64,000 nt of DNA, from the NCBI RefSeq assembly GCF_000316035.1, contig NZ_ANHX01000071.1, forward strand, positions 1-64,000. The letters run 5' to 3'. How positions within the stretch are numbered: the first letter of the stretch is position 1; every line of letters starts with the position of its first letter. Under the pieces are notes generated by a model that saw nothing but the letters and a program-made list of their open reading frames with translations, made no database searches and was not told the origin of the DNA. The position numbers and the translations under genes are program-made. This DNA is from Paenibacillus sp. PAMC 26794. GTDB taxonomy: Bacteria > Bacillota > Bacilli > Paenibacillales > Paenibacillaceae. Shown here one piece after another: positions 17,727-26,518 of the stretch.

Positions 17727-18194
17727 TTAACGCATGTTACCGATGATGGATGTTCTTGAATCCTGCATTTTTTTGATAAAGTTCGTCATGACATCAAACG
17801 CTTCATTGCGCTTGTTGGACATGGACTGCAGACGAAGCATGTCCATCTGTTGGGAATTGCTCAACGAATCAATTTGGCCTTTCAGCTTTTGAACAGCTGC
17901 TTCATCCCCGTTTTGCTGGGCTATCTGCAATTGAGAGTTCAACTCCGCGATCTGTTGATTACGGTTCTGAACTTCCTGAATTTGCATTTGCAGTTGGACA
18001 TCCAATAATTTGGTACGTTCGCTCTGAACCATCATCAAAGCTGTTTCGATATCCATACTGCTGCTGATGTTGATCGGTGTTACGCTAGAGATGTTGGAGA
18101 CTGAAACTGTGCTCGCTGAAGCTGAAGAGACGATGGATACTGCAGCAACAGCTGCAACTACGGTTGAAGCGAAAAATTTACCTGAACGTTTCAT
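17727..18194 (-). CDS. Small secreted coiled-coil protein, unknown function
   Basis: I do not recognise a named family. The 155-residue product has a clear signal peptide (MKRSGKFFASTVVAAVAAVSIVSSASA, written here only as positions 1 to about 27), then a Ser/Val/Thr-rich stretch and a long, Gln-rich amphipathic helix (about 55-125) with heptad character. The final part is Met- and Lys-rich. No cysteine or enzyme motif is seen. It is probably exported and may form a coiled-coil oligomer at the cell surface. ATG 18194 has GGAGG seven bases upstream; longer open frame lacks one. It stands alone. Confidence 0.75.
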   Translation of the reverse strand: MKRSGKFFASTVVAAVAAVSIVSSASASTVSVSNISSVTPINISSSMDIETALMMVQSERTKLLDVQLQMQIQEVQNRNQQIAELNSQLQIAQQNGDEAAVQKLKGQIDSLSNSQQMDMLRLQSMSNKRNEAFDVMTNFIKKMQDSRTSIIGNMR

Positions 18195-18577
18195 GACTGT
18201 TCCTCCGAGTCCATATGTAATATGTACCAGTTTTTTGTTGGCATCTTCCGCCATTCTAAATCAAAAGAACTAGTTGTTCAATCAAATTAACATCAAATTT
18301 GAATTAATTTCGATAACCTTTACACATGCCAACCTCCGCTTACAGTTTGAGTAAATTAAGTTGGGCACAATAAGTAAAAATGTATTCTTAAGGGCATATT
18401 TACTACGACTAGATTGTTCTTTACTCCTAAGCTTGAAAGTCACATTGGCGATCGAAGATACGTTCATGATTTTACTTTAGAACATGGTTATGTTATATTT
18501 ATTAATATATTTTACACAATTTAATTTTGTGATATTTAATATAAATTAATGTTATATACTTTACGGGAGGTTTTTAT
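18195..18577. other. AT-rich divergent intergenic region
   Basis: About 380 bases between the secreted-protein gene and the amidotransferase gene. It is strongly AT-rich near 18480-18570 and must hold both promoters, but no single pair of -35/-10 boxes stands out. No ribosome-bound frame or hairpin was found. Confidence 0.5.
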
Positions 18578-19261
18578 ATGAAAAAGATACTGGTTGTTCT
18601 AACAAATGTAGATAAGTATGCAACAAAGGACGAGCCTACCGGCTTGTGGCTGAGCGAAGCAACTCACTTTATTGAAGAATTTGATCAGAATGACAAGGTT
18701 CAGATCGATCTGGTCAGCCCCCAAGGTGGAAATGTACCTCTTGATCCGAAAAGTCTGGGCGACTCCCTCGATGAGAGCACAAAAGCCTATTTTGAGAATG
18801 AAACGTTCATGAACCAATTGAAAAATACGTTGAAACCTGGTGAAGTGAATGCAAGTGACTACGATGCGATCTACTTCACAGGCGGTCACGGTACGATGTG
18901 GGATTTCCCGGACAATGCTGAACTTCAAGAGCTTTCTCGTGATATCTATGAAAAAGGTGGCGTTGTATCCGGTGTGTGCCACGGGGTTACAGCCTTGCTG
19001 AACGTGAAGCTGTCCAACGGTCTGCTTTTGATCAACGACAAAACGGTTTCCGGCTTCACGAATGAGGAAGAAGCATTGGCTCAACAAACCGAGTATGTTC
19101 CTTTCCTGCTGGAAGATGCTTTGAGAGAACGCGCTGCACAATACGATAAGGCTGCTGCCTTCAGCTCCTATGTCACAACAGATGGCCGCGTGGTCACAGG
19201 ACAGAATCCGCAATCCAGCAAAGCTGTAGCTGAAAGTGTTAAACAATTGCTGGGTCTGTAA
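18578..19261 (+). CDS. DJ-1/PfpI-type glutamine amidotransferase-like protein
   Basis: The 227-residue protein has the class-I glutamine amidotransferase-like fold of the DJ-1/PfpI/Hsp31 group: an N-terminal KKILVVLTNVDKY strand, YFTGGHGTMWDFPDN, and the nucleophile elbow GVCHGVTALLN with the reactive cysteine. Family members act as glyoxalase III, deglycase-like or chaperone proteins in stress protection. An acidic residue pairing with the nucleophile can be expected in the first third (TGLWLSEATHF). GGGAGG lies eight bases before the ATG. It is transcribed alone and converges on the bgl operon. Confidence 0.88.
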   Translation: MKKILVVLTNVDKYATKDEPTGLWLSEATHFIEEFDQNDKVQIDLVSPQGGNVPLDPKSLGDSLDESTKAYFENETFMNQLKNTLKPGEVNASDYDAIYFTGGHGTMWDFPDNAELQELSRDIYEKGGVVSGVCHGVTALLNVKLSNGLLLINDKTVSGFTNEEEALAQQTEYVPFLLEDALRERAAQYDKAAAFSSYVTTDGRVVTGQNPQSSKAVAESVKQLLGL

Positions 19262-19316
19262 AATAAACCGATCGATCCCCCTCCTCCCCCAGGAGATCAT
19301 ATAGATGTACAAAGCA

Positions 19317-19366
19317 AAACAGCATGTGATCCGTCATGACCTGACAGAACACATGCTGTTTTTTTT
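19317..19366. terminator. Bidirectional terminator
   Basis: AAACAGCATGTG pairs with CACATGCTGTTT, followed by a run of eight T on the plus strand and preceded by A-rich sequence for the minus strand. It ends the amidotransferase transcript and the bgl/KdgT operon. Confidence 0.9.
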
Positions 19367-20326
19367 CTAGTGATTTGTCGAAGCAGAAGCTTCCGTCGCT
19401 GTTCCTCCAGCCAAACGCTTCACGATATAAGGCACGGTCACCGATGTCAGGATGACGGCAAACGCAATCTGAGCGATAGCTGTGTCCACATAAGGCGCAT
19501 ACGCCGGATTAAACCCGGCAGCCATCGAAGGCACCACCATGGACAATCCAGCAACCGAACATGTCGCAGCTGCTGCGTAACCGGGCCGTCTTAGTATCGC
19601 GCGATCGATTCCAATCAGCGGCAACATGCAGATCAGCAAAAATAATACCGTGACCAGCAAGCCGGACAGACTGGACTGAAATGCAATACGCAGATCAATA
19701 TTGGACCCGAAGCTGGTACCTAGAAAAGGTAGCAGAATCAGTGTTCCTGGAGCGAACATCTTCTGTATATTTCTGTCCAGGTTACCAAGCAGTATCCCGA
19801 TCAAGAAAGGCACTAGCGTAGCAAGTACACTGAGATAATCGATACCGACGCCACTCGCCGAATTCAATATCATGACCGGAATAACCGGTACGGCGATCAG
19901 ATTCAGAATGCCAAACGCAGCACGATCAACATCATCTCCATACGTGTTCATCAAGGCCAGATATAATCCCGGATTACAACTGGTCAGAACGGCAATGAAG
20001 GCTACCGCAGAAACTCCCCCGACCCCACTCATGCCAAAAAAGTGTACAAACGCCCATCCGAATAAGCAGCTGATGAGGATGCGTGAAATACAGAGCACCC
20101 CTGCTCTCTTCAAAGTCACCAGAAGCTGTGACAAGTTAAGCTGTGTTCCTGATATCAGTAAAATCATACCGATCAGCACCATGGTACCTTTCGATGTGAA
20201 CAGCGCTGTTGTTGGATCTCCGATCTGAAAAAACGATGGAAACACCGTGTTGATGACCGCGGCGGCCAGCATAGGAACAATCAGCAAGCCGCCGGGTATT
20301 TTTTTGATACGACCCAGAATGTTCAT
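19367..20326 (-). CDS. 2-keto-3-deoxygluconate permease-like transporter
   Basis: The 319-residue membrane protein matches the KdgT family along its length: KKIPGGLLIVPMLAAAVINTVFP at the N terminus, a GTQLNLSQL segment, FLIGILLGNLDRNIQKMF in the middle, and helices to the end. KdgT imports 2-keto-3-deoxygluconate by proton symport in pectin use. Here it is the last gene of a beta-glucoside PTS operon, seven bases after the GH1 gene, with no good ribosome site of its own, so translation probably depends on coupling. The substrate in this setting is therefore doubtful: it may export or import an aglycone acid or a sugar acid rather than keto-deoxygluconate. Confidence 0.82.
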   Translation of the reverse strand: MNILGRIKKIPGGLLIVPMLAAAVINTVFPSFFQIGDPTTALFTSKGTMVLIGMILLISGTQLNLSQLLVTLKRAGVLCISRILISCLFGWAFVHFFGMSGVGGVSAVAFIAVLTSCNPGLYLALMNTYGDDVDRAAFGILNLIAVPVIPVMILNSASGVGIDYLSVLATLVPFLIGILLGNLDRNIQKMFAPGTLILLPFLGTSFGSNIDLRIAFQSSLSGLLVTVLFLLICMLPLIGIDRAILRRPGYAAAATCSVAGLSMVVPSMAAGFNPAYAPYVDTAIAQIAFAVILTSVTVPYIVKRLAGGTATEASASTNH

Positions 20327-20332
20327 GGTCTG

Positions 20333-21790
20333 TTACAGTTCTGCTCCGTTGGTACGGATCACATTCTGATACCAGAAGAAGGAATCCTTCCGATATCTTT
20401 TCAGCGTACCATTGCCATAGTCATCCTGATCCACATAGATAAATCCGTAACGTTTGCTCATCTCGGAAGTCCCTGAACTGATCATGTCGATTGGCCCCCA
20501 CATCGTGTATCCCAACACTTCGACCCCATCAGCAATGGCGAGTCCCATCTGTTCGATATGTTTACTCAGGAAATCAATCCGGTATGGATCGTTGATCGTT
20601 CCGTCTTCATCCAGCTTATCGTAGAAGCCCGAGCTGTTCTCCAGAATGAATACAGGCTTTTGATACCGATCATAGACGAGATTAAGCGTATATCGCAGGC
20701 CAATCGGATCAATCTGCCAACCCCACTCGTTAGCGGGCAGATGCGGATTTTTATATACACTGTGTACATTGCCTGCCGTTAATTCGAGCTGCTCTGTATC
20801 ACTGCTGGAAATCATCGAGTTGTAATACGACATCCCCACGAAATCAGCCGTGTGTGCGCGAATGCTATCCAGATCGCCGTCCTCGATATTCAGCTGGATC
20901 TCCTTGTTTTTGAAATACGTTTTACTATAGTAAGGGTACTCGCCTTTATTGAGCACATCGAGATAGAACTGATTTTTCATCTGATCATCCTGTTGCATCT
21001 GGAGTGCGTCCTCCGGCTTGCAAGTGTAAGGATACGTCGTAAAATATGCCACCATACTTCCGATCTGATTGTTTGGATCAATCTCATGGGCCATCTTGGT
21101 TGCTCTGGACGCAGCTACAAATTGGTGATGCAACCCCTGGAACAGCATTTCCTCATAATTCGGAGCATCATAATCAATGATTCCCAGCGTTTTGGCCGAT
21201 GCTTTCACGCTCATGTTGATCTCATTGAACGTCACCCAATATTTCACTTTGCCCTTGTAGCGATTTAACAGCACATCACAATAGTTCACATACAGATCAA
21301 TTAGCTTGCGGTTATACCATCCTCCGAACTTGTCCATCAGTACAATCGGTGTATCAAAGTGGCTGATGGTGATCAGGGGCTCCATACCCTGTTTTAGACA
21401 TTCATCAATCACCTGATCATAGAACTCTAATGCCTTTTCATTCGGAGCAGCATCGTCGCCACCTGGAAATACTCTGGCCCAGGAGATGGAATAACGGAAT
21501 ACTTTGAAGCCCATCTCGGCAAATAAAGCGATATCCTCACGGAAAGTATGGTAGAAATCTATTCCTCGGCGCTTCGGATATTTTACGGTATCGGGGTCAT
21601 TCTTCGCTTCTTCAATCATCTCCCGATTGATCCTGATTTGCTTGGTCACCTTACGATCATTCTTCTCGTTAAACTTCATCACTTCGGGAATGGTCAGGGT
21701 CTTGCCATCCACATTATATGCTCCCTCTGCTTGGCAAGAAGAAAGTGCTCCGCCCCATAAAAAATCTTTTGGAAAATTGGAATTTGTCAT
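20333..21790 (-). CDS. 6-phospho-beta-glucosidase, GH1
   Basis: The 485-residue enzyme is a glycoside hydrolase family 1 phospho-beta-glucosidase: PKDFLWGGALSSCQAEG at the start, TFNEIN with the acid/base Glu, ILENSSGF with the nucleophile Glu (ENS instead of the usual ENG), and GYTMWGPIDMISSGTSEMSKRYGFIYVD near the end. It cleaves the phosphorylated beta-glucosides delivered by the PTS enzyme encoded upstream. AGGAGG precedes the ATG. It is in the operon with the PTS gene (gap about 90 bases) and the KdgT-like gene. Confidence 0.93.
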   Translation of the reverse strand: MTNSNFPKDFLWGGALSSCQAEGAYNVDGKTLTIPEVMKFNEKNDRKVTKQIRINREMIEEAKNDPDTVKYPKRRGIDFYHTFREDIALFAEMGFKVFRYSISWARVFPGGDDAAPNEKALEFYDQVIDECLKQGMEPLITISHFDTPIVLMDKFGGWYNRKLIDLYVNYCDVLLNRYKGKVKYWVTFNEINMSVKASAKTLGIIDYDAPNYEEMLFQGLHHQFVAASRATKMAHEIDPNNQIGSMVAYFTTYPYTCKPEDALQMQQDDQMKNQFYLDVLNKGEYPYYSKTYFKNKEIQLNIEDGDLDSIRAHTADFVGMSYYNSMISSSDTEQLELTAGNVHSVYKNPHLPANEWGWQIDPIGLRYTLNLVYDRYQKPVFILENSSGFYDKLDEDGTINDPYRIDFLSKHIEQMGLAIADGVEVLGYTMWGPIDMISSGTSEMSKRYGFIYVDQDDYGNGTLKRYRKDSFFWYQNVIRTNGAEL

Positions 21791-21879
21791 TTTAGTTTCC
21801 TCCTGTTATTACGTGTTATTTTTATTAAGACCATCTAGCTTGTAACTCGTAGCGTGACCAGTGAAAAGATGGACAGTTA

Positions 21880-23790
21880 TTACGAAATCAGCTTGATCAA
21901 AGGTTCACTCTCCCGGATCGGGCCGCTGGTCGCTGTGGTCAGTACGTCTCCATACTGTTGCATGTTGGTTACCACAATCGATGTAATGGTGTTATAGCCT
22001 GCTGACGTAATGCCTTCTGGATCAAACTCCACCAATAAATCTCCGGCTTTGATTGTCTGTCCTTGTTCGATATGGGCGTTAAAATATTTGCCTTTCAGAC
22101 TGACGGTATCCACCCCGATATGAATCAGGATCTCAACACCATTCGCAGCTTTCAATCCGATGGCGTGTTTGGTGCGATAAAGTGCTTCGACTACTCCGTC
22201 AAATGGAGCATATACCTTGCCATCTGTCGGAACGATTGCAATGCCTTTACCCATTAACTCTTGGGCAAATGCCTGATCTTCTACCTCAGAGATCGGTTTG
22301 ATCTCTCCAGTCATTGGACTGACAATCAGCATGTCCAAAGAAGATGCTGCGTTAGTTTCCATTGTAACAGCGGATTGATTGCTAGCCACTGCGTCTGTAG
22401 CCTGTGCCTTCGATTTCGATCCATCCGTATCTTCCTTGATTCCTGCTATAAGTGTAAACACAAATCCGAGCACAATCGCAGCAACACACCCAATAACAAT
22501 GTAGACATAACGATCCGCTGTGTAGGTCCCCAGTGAGAGCAGACCAGGTAATGAAATGGCCGTAGCCTTTGCATCAACCAGACTGAAATAACCACCAACC
22601 AGACCTGCAGCCACACATCCCGCGAAGAACGGACGTTTATATTTAAGCGTGATTCCGTAGATTGCGGGCTCCGTAATGCCAAACAATGCCGTCACTCCAC
22701 TTGAACCTGCGGCGGATTTCATCGTTTTGCTCTTGGTGAGGAAAAATACACCGAAAGCTGCGCCGGCCTGTGCCAAGTTGGCAGCCAATGAAGCTGGCAG
22801 GAGCATTGTAGAACCCACACTCGCAATCTGCTGAATCTGAATAGGCATAATCGCATAGTGCATACCAAACATAACCATGATCGGCTTGAAAAACCCAAGA
22901 ATTGCGCCTGCCAGAACGCCAACCGTACCATACAAATAATTGATGCCACCTGTAAGCCAATCACCAATATAAGATCCGATAGGTCCAAGCAGGATGAGTT
23001 CCAGTGGGACCATGATAAATAGCACAATCATCGGTGTAATCAGTACTTGCAAAAACCGGGGAATAACTCGGTTAACTACCGGATACACGTAGCTCATGAT
23101 CCATACCGCCAGAATGATGGGAATGACCGAGGATGAATATTTCATTAATAATATAGGCATCCCCAGAAAGTCTATGCTATCCACGCCTGTTTCTTTAATT
23201 TTGGATGCTGCTTCAAGGATGACTGGATGCATCAGTCCTGCTGCCAGTGCAACCGCAAGGTAGGGATTTGTCTTAAATCGATTGGCAGCACTTACTGCCA
23301 GGAAGAATGGCATGAAATAGAAAATGCAATCCCCAATCATATTTATAATCGTCAGGAAGCCGGAACCTTCCATCCATCCGAGTGCGGCCATTACTGTAGC
23401 CACACACTTAATCATCCCGCAGCCAATGAGGGCTGGAAGTACCGGGGTGAAAATGCCGGCAATCGTTTCAAGTACGATGTTAACCGGGTTTCGTTTTTTC
23501 TTCGGCCCGCTGTTATCTGCGGATTCGCCCTGTCCACCAAATTCTCCTGAAGTCAGGCTCTTCACTTCATCGTATACCGCATCTACCTTAGCTCCGATAA
23601 CCACCTGGACCTGCCCCCCGGAGTTCTGTGCCTTGAGCACTCCCTCCAGTTGATCCAATGCCTTCAGGTCTGCACGGCTATCATTCTTCAATACAAATCT
23701 TAAACGGGTTGCGCAGTGCGTAAGACCCGAAATATTTTGCTCGCCGCCAACATGCTCAAGTATATTTTTAGCCAAGTCTTTGTTGTTCAT
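21880..23790 (-). CDS. Beta-glucoside PTS enzyme EIIBCA
   Basis: The 636-residue protein is a full beta-glucoside PTS permease in the order EIIB, EIIC, EIIA. EIIB (1-90) has the phospho-cysteine in LTHCATRLRFVLK; EIIC (about 105-450) has about ten helices and a GITEPAIYGITLK segment; EIIA (about 495-636) has its active His in ILIHIGVDTVSLKGKYF. It takes up and phosphorylates beta-glucosides such as salicin or arbutin (BglF/BglP type). Translation starts at ATG 23790 behind AAAGGAG. Expression should depend on the RAT switch upstream. Confidence 0.94.
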   Translation of the reverse strand: MNNKDLAKNILEHVGGEQNISGLTHCATRLRFVLKNDSRADLKALDQLEGVLKAQNSGGQVQVVIGAKVDAVYDEVKSLTSGEFGGQGESADNSGPKKKRNPVNIVLETIAGIFTPVLPALIGCGMIKCVATVMAALGWMEGSGFLTIINMIGDCIFYFMPFFLAVSAANRFKTNPYLAVALAAGLMHPVILEAASKIKETGVDSIDFLGMPILLMKYSSSVIPIILAVWIMSYVYPVVNRVIPRFLQVLITPMIVLFIMVPLELILLGPIGSYIGDWLTGGINYLYGTVGVLAGAILGFFKPIMVMFGMHYAIMPIQIQQIASVGSTMLLPASLAANLAQAGAAFGVFFLTKSKTMKSAAGSSGVTALFGITEPAIYGITLKYKRPFFAGCVAAGLVGGYFSLVDAKATAISLPGLLSLGTYTADRYVYIVIGCVAAIVLGFVFTLIAGIKEDTDGSKSKAQATDAVASNQSAVTMETNAASSLDMLIVSPMTGEIKPISEVEDQAFAQELMGKGIAIVPTDGKVYAPFDGVVEALYRTKHAIGLKAANGVEILIHIGVDTVSLKGKYFNAHIEQGQTIKAGDLLVEFDPEGITSAGYNTITSIVVTNMQQYGDVLTTATSGPIRESEPLIKLIS

Positions 23791-23837
23791 GACTTTTCTC
23801 CTTTATACCAAAAGATTAAATGATTTTATTTTTATAT

Positions 23838-23883
23838 AAAAAATGACCAAGCCGGGGAATCGTCATTCCCTACGCTTGGTCAT
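23838..23883 (-). terminator. Terminator regulated by the second RAT
   Basis: On the minus strand TGACCAAGCGTAGGGAAT pairs with ATTCCCCGGCTTGGTCA and is followed by a T run. Its 5' arm overlaps the 3' end of the RAT hairpin, so the two are mutually exclusive. Confidence 0.88.
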
Positions 23884-23907
23884 GCCTGATCGAATCAGTA
23901 ACAGTCC
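23878..23907 (-). promoter_or_regulatory. Ribonucleic antiterminator (RAT) in front of PTS gene
   Basis: The minus strand starts GGACTGTTACTGATTCGATC and ends AGGCATGACC, matching LicT/SacY-type RAT sites in length (30) and in the conserved GGATTGTTACT and AGGCAAAACC ends. The antiterminator binding here would block the overlapping terminator and allow expression of the PTS and GH1 genes. Confidence 0.85.
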
Positions 23908-23940
23908 AATATGGATTATTCGGTTAGTTCCTTCACTAGT

Positions 23941-24777
23941 TCATTCCGTTGGTTCATTCGAAATTAATCGTTGGATATGCAGGATTAGATATAATTTTTC
24001 ATCATCGGAACAGGTCCAGCCATAATTATGTTTCAGAAAATCCGCGATCTTCTCCACACAAGCAAGTTCCTTCGGAAACTTCTCTTTAACCATCAGGAAA
24101 AGCGATTCATTCTCATCCTTGAGCGACTTACCGCTCATCTGCCTCAGAATGAAATACCGGATATGTGTGGCAAAGCGCATGAAATGGATGGAATCCTCCT
24201 GAAAGTCAATTTTCAGAGCATATTTGATCACGGACAGGATCTCGCCCGTAACTGTAGTTACCTTGGTGGTATCCGTCATCTCTCCCGATCCAACCTGTGC
24301 ATTAACAAAATGTAATGCAATCAATGTTGTTTCGGCTGTCGGCAGAGCGATATCCGTTTTTTCCTGAATCAGCTTCAGCGCAGCCTCTCCCACCCGGGTC
24401 TCGTCCGGATAGAGTGTCCGTACTTCCCATTCCAGCGGATTTTTGATACGGATGCCTTCTTTGGTTCGGGTTAAAGCAAAACTGATATGGTCGGACAGGG
24501 TGAGAAGCAGATTCGGGTTAAATGTTTTATTCAGGATCTGACTGCCCAGCTTGATGACTTCCTCTGCGAGATAAATATCCTCAATCGGAATGCTGTTCAG
24601 CAGGTCATACATACGAATATTCTTCGGTGCTACGAAAATTTTCTCCACCAAATCCGTCTCCGTAAGCTCGTAAGGCGTTTTCAGGAATCCGACCCCTTTA
24701 CCTACGACAAAAACCTCTTCGTTATGTTCATTAATAGCGATGGCTACGTTATTGTTTACTTTCTTGATAACCTTCAA
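23941..24777 (-). CDS. licT: BglG/LicT family transcription antiterminator
   Basis: The protein of about 278 residues has an N-terminal CAT RNA-binding domain (1-56: LKVIKKVNNNVAIAINEHNEEVFVVGKG, residues cited in pieces) and two PRDs with histidines in SDHISFALTR, LHFVNAQ, MRFATHIRYF and LILHIQRLI. PTS proteins phosphorylate such PRDs: EIIB turns it off when no substrate is present, HPr activates it. TTG 24777, with GGGGGGTGAG upstream, gives the usual MKVxKxxNNN start; the GTG at 24786 overlaps that site. It is the first gene of the operon and sits behind its own RAT/terminator, giving autoregulation. Confidence 0.9.
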   Translation of the reverse strand: MKVIKKVNNNVAIAINEHNEEVFVVGKGVGFLKTPYELTETDLVEKIFVAPKNIRMYDLLNSIPIEDIYLAEEVIKLGSQILNKTFNPNLLLTLSDHISFALTRTKEGIRIKNPLEWEVRTLYPDETRVGEAALKLIQEKTDIALPTAETTLIALHFVNAQVGSGEMTDTTKVTTVTGEILSVIKYALKIDFQEDSIHFMRFATHIRYFILRQMSGKSLKDENESLFLMVKEKFPKELACVEKIADFLKHNYGWTCSDDEKLYLILHIQRLISNEPTE

Positions 24778-24800
24778 TGTTCTCACCCCCCAACAAAAAT

Positions 24801-24845
24801 AAAAAAAGACCGAAAGCGATTACAGTAAAGCAATCGAATTCGGTC
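24801..24845 (-). terminator. Terminator regulated by the first RAT
   Basis: On the minus strand GACCGAATTCGATTGC pairs with GCTTTCGGTC in a long imperfect stem followed by TTTTTTT. Its 5' arm starts inside the RAT. Confidence 0.85.
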
Positions 24846-24871
24846 ATGCCTGGTTTCCCCAGTAACAGTCC
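24842..24871 (-). promoter_or_regulatory. RAT in front of the antiterminator gene
   Basis: The minus strand starts GGACTGTTACTGGGGAAACC and ends AGGCATGACC. It matches the second RAT at 23878-23907 in both conserved ends and differs in the loop, as expected for sites recognised by the same protein. Confidence 0.85.
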
Positions 24872-24890
24872 GTGTTATGAATATAAGTTT

Positions 24891-24918
24891 ATTATAGTGC
24901 TGTTTTAAAAAAAGTCAA
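24891..24918 (-). promoter_or_regulatory. Promoter of the beta-glucoside operon
   Basis: TTGACT (24913-24918) and TATAAT (24891-24896) are 16 bases apart on the minus strand, about 20 bases before the first RAT. The transcript start would fall just ahead of the RAT. Confidence 0.75.
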
Positions 24919-25099
24919 TCATCCAATATTAGGGAAAACATGCCTCTGCAAAGCAGATGAAAAAAGCAAAGCGCTGTGGTACAATGAAGGAATTGTGTAT
25001 TCACAGACAGACATGTGGGTAAAGGTGCTGAATCGATTGTGGAACAGTGCTCTTTATCCATGATTATGCTGCCATTCTAGGGAGGCTTATGGAACAACC

Positions 25100-25732
25100 A
25101 TGCTCATCATTGGTATCGCCGGAGGAACCGGCTCCGGTAAAACGACGGTAGCTCGCTCCGTCATAGACCGTCTGGGATCAGGTAAGGTTACTTTTATATC
25201 CCAAGACAATTATTACAAAGACCAGTCGCAGCTCACACCTGAGCAACGCCGACTCACCAATTACGATCACCCGTTTGCATTCGATAATGATCTGTTGATT
25301 GAGCATCTCACCCTGTTGAAAAAAGGCCAAGCGGCGTATGCTCCCGTATATGACTTCACCATAGATAACCGTGCTGCCAATGAGACAGTTGAACTGGCAC
25401 CGAACCATATTGTCATTGTAGAAGGATTGCATGTGCTGATTGACGAACATCTTCGCAGTCTGATGGACATCAAAGTATTTGTTGATACCGATTCCGATGT
25501 GCGGATTCTACGTAGAGTGCTACGGGACATTGAAGAACGCGGACGCACGATCCAATCCGTGTACAAACAATATCTCGAAACGGTAAAACCAATGCACGAT
25601 GCTTTTATCGAGCCATCCAAAAAGTATGCGGATATCATTATTCCAGAAGGCGGACATAATGAAGTAGGCATTCAGATGTTATCCATCCTCACCGAGAAAT
25701 ACCTCACCGGGGAAAATTGGAACGGCGCTTAA
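25100..25732 (+). CDS. udk: Uridine/cytidine kinase
   Basis: The 210-residue protein is an NTP-dependent nucleoside kinase of the pyrimidine salvage pathway, forming UMP or CMP. The Walker A loop is GGTGSGKT at residues 8-15, followed by SQDNYYKD, NYDHPFAFD and the VEGLHVL Walker B-like strand; RRVLRDIEERGRT is the lid with its arginines. The length matches the family. GGAGG lies 14 bases before the ATG, which is long but no better start exists. It stands alone, with its own terminator. Confidence 0.92.
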   Translation: MLIIGIAGGTGSGKTTVARSVIDRLGSGKVTFISQDNYYKDQSQLTPEQRRLTNYDHPFAFDNDLLIEHLTLLKKGQAAYAPVYDFTIDNRAANETVELAPNHIVIVEGLHVLIDEHLRSLMDIKVFVDTDSDVRILRRVLRDIEERGRTIQSVYKQYLETVKPMHDAFIEPSKKYADIIIPEGGHNEVGIQMLSILTEKYLTGENWNGA

Positions 25733-25754
25733 TTTGCTGCAAGCAACACAACAG

Positions 25755-25791
25755 AAATCCAGATTACGATACAGCGTAATCTGGATTTTTT
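25755..25791 (+). terminator. Terminator after uridine kinase gene
   Basis: AAATCCAGATTACG pairs with CGTAATCTGGATTT, followed by a T run. Confidence 0.92.
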
Positions 25792-25843
25792 GTTGATTTT
25801 TCATTTATAATAGTTCCCAATAGTTGAAAGGAGATCTTCCCCT

Positions 25844-26173
25844 ATGGCTACTTTTGAAGAGTTCATGCAACATGACATCCGGGTTGGTACAGTGGTGGAA
25901 GCCGAACCATTTCCAAAAGCTCGCATTCCCGCTATTAAAATGACGATCGACTTCGGACCACTTGGCCTGAAACGTTCCAGTGCTCAGATCACCCAACGCT
26001 ACACGCCTGACATGATGATCGGCAAACAGGTCATTGCTGTAGTTAATTTCCCACCCCGGCGTATTGCCGGTTTTGTCTCTGAAGTACTTGTGCTAGGCGG
26101 CGTGCCTGGTGAAGGCGATGTTGTCTTGCTCACACCGGATAGTCCATTACCTAATGGAACACCGATATCCTGA
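25844..26173 (+). CDS. csaA: CsaA-like tRNA-binding domain protein
   Basis: The 109-residue protein is a stand-alone OB-fold of the tRNA-binding (EMAP/Trbp111) type. FMQHDIRVGTVVEAEPFPKARIPAIKM and VNFPPRRIAGFVSEVLVLG are the typical blocks. CsaA of Bacillus subtilis is a small dimeric protein described as a secretion-related chaperone that binds tRNA. GAAAGGAG lies ahead of the ATG at a normal distance. It stands alone with a terminator about 120 bases downstream. Confidence 0.92.
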   Translation: MATFEEFMQHDIRVGTVVEAEPFPKARIPAIKMTIDFGPLGLKRSSAQITQRYTPDMMIGKQVIAVVNFPPRRIAGFVSEVLVLGGVPGEGDVVLLTPDSPLPNGTPIS

Positions 26174-26518
26174 TTTTATTTTGAGCAAGAATAATATAGG
26201 CTTTTCAAATGTTTGGAAATCGAGTATTCTTGATGTATTGATTATTGAATTGACTATTGATGGAACTACATATGTTGGAGACCTTAAAGCATAAGGCTAT
26301 GAATCTGCGGATTCGTGGCCTTTTTTTGTGTTTTTTGGAGGAAATATAGGTCTGGAGAAGTAGTAAGAGTTCTATGCAGAGGAGGAATATATTGATAAAT
26401 CATACCAACAGCCTAGTTATACATGGTAGAATATTGATTATTATTACAAATTTAGTATCTAGTAGCCTGAAAAGTACATATCAAGGAGAAAAATTCACAA
26501 TTGAGAGGAGTAAGTTTC
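26174..26518 (+). other. AT-rich intergenic region before the SLH gene
   Basis: After a terminator at 26293-26327 this AT-rich stretch leads to the SLH gene. A TTG frame from 26392 with AGAGGAGG ahead of it runs into the SLH gene in another frame and is not credible. No clear promoter boxes were settled on. Confidence 0.45.
26293..26327 (+). terminator. Terminator downstream of csaA
   Basis: AGGCTATGAATC pairs with GATTCGTGGCCT (12 pairs including G-U) and is followed by TTTTTTT. Confidence 0.88.

Noticed and set aside
18599..19312. 237-codon minus-strand frame
   Set aside because: Antisense of the PfpI-like gene, which has a clear fold and ribosome site.
26109..26294. 61-codon frame after csaA
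   Set aside because: It starts inside csaA in another frame and ends at a terminator; the end looks slightly protein-like but no start or family supports it.
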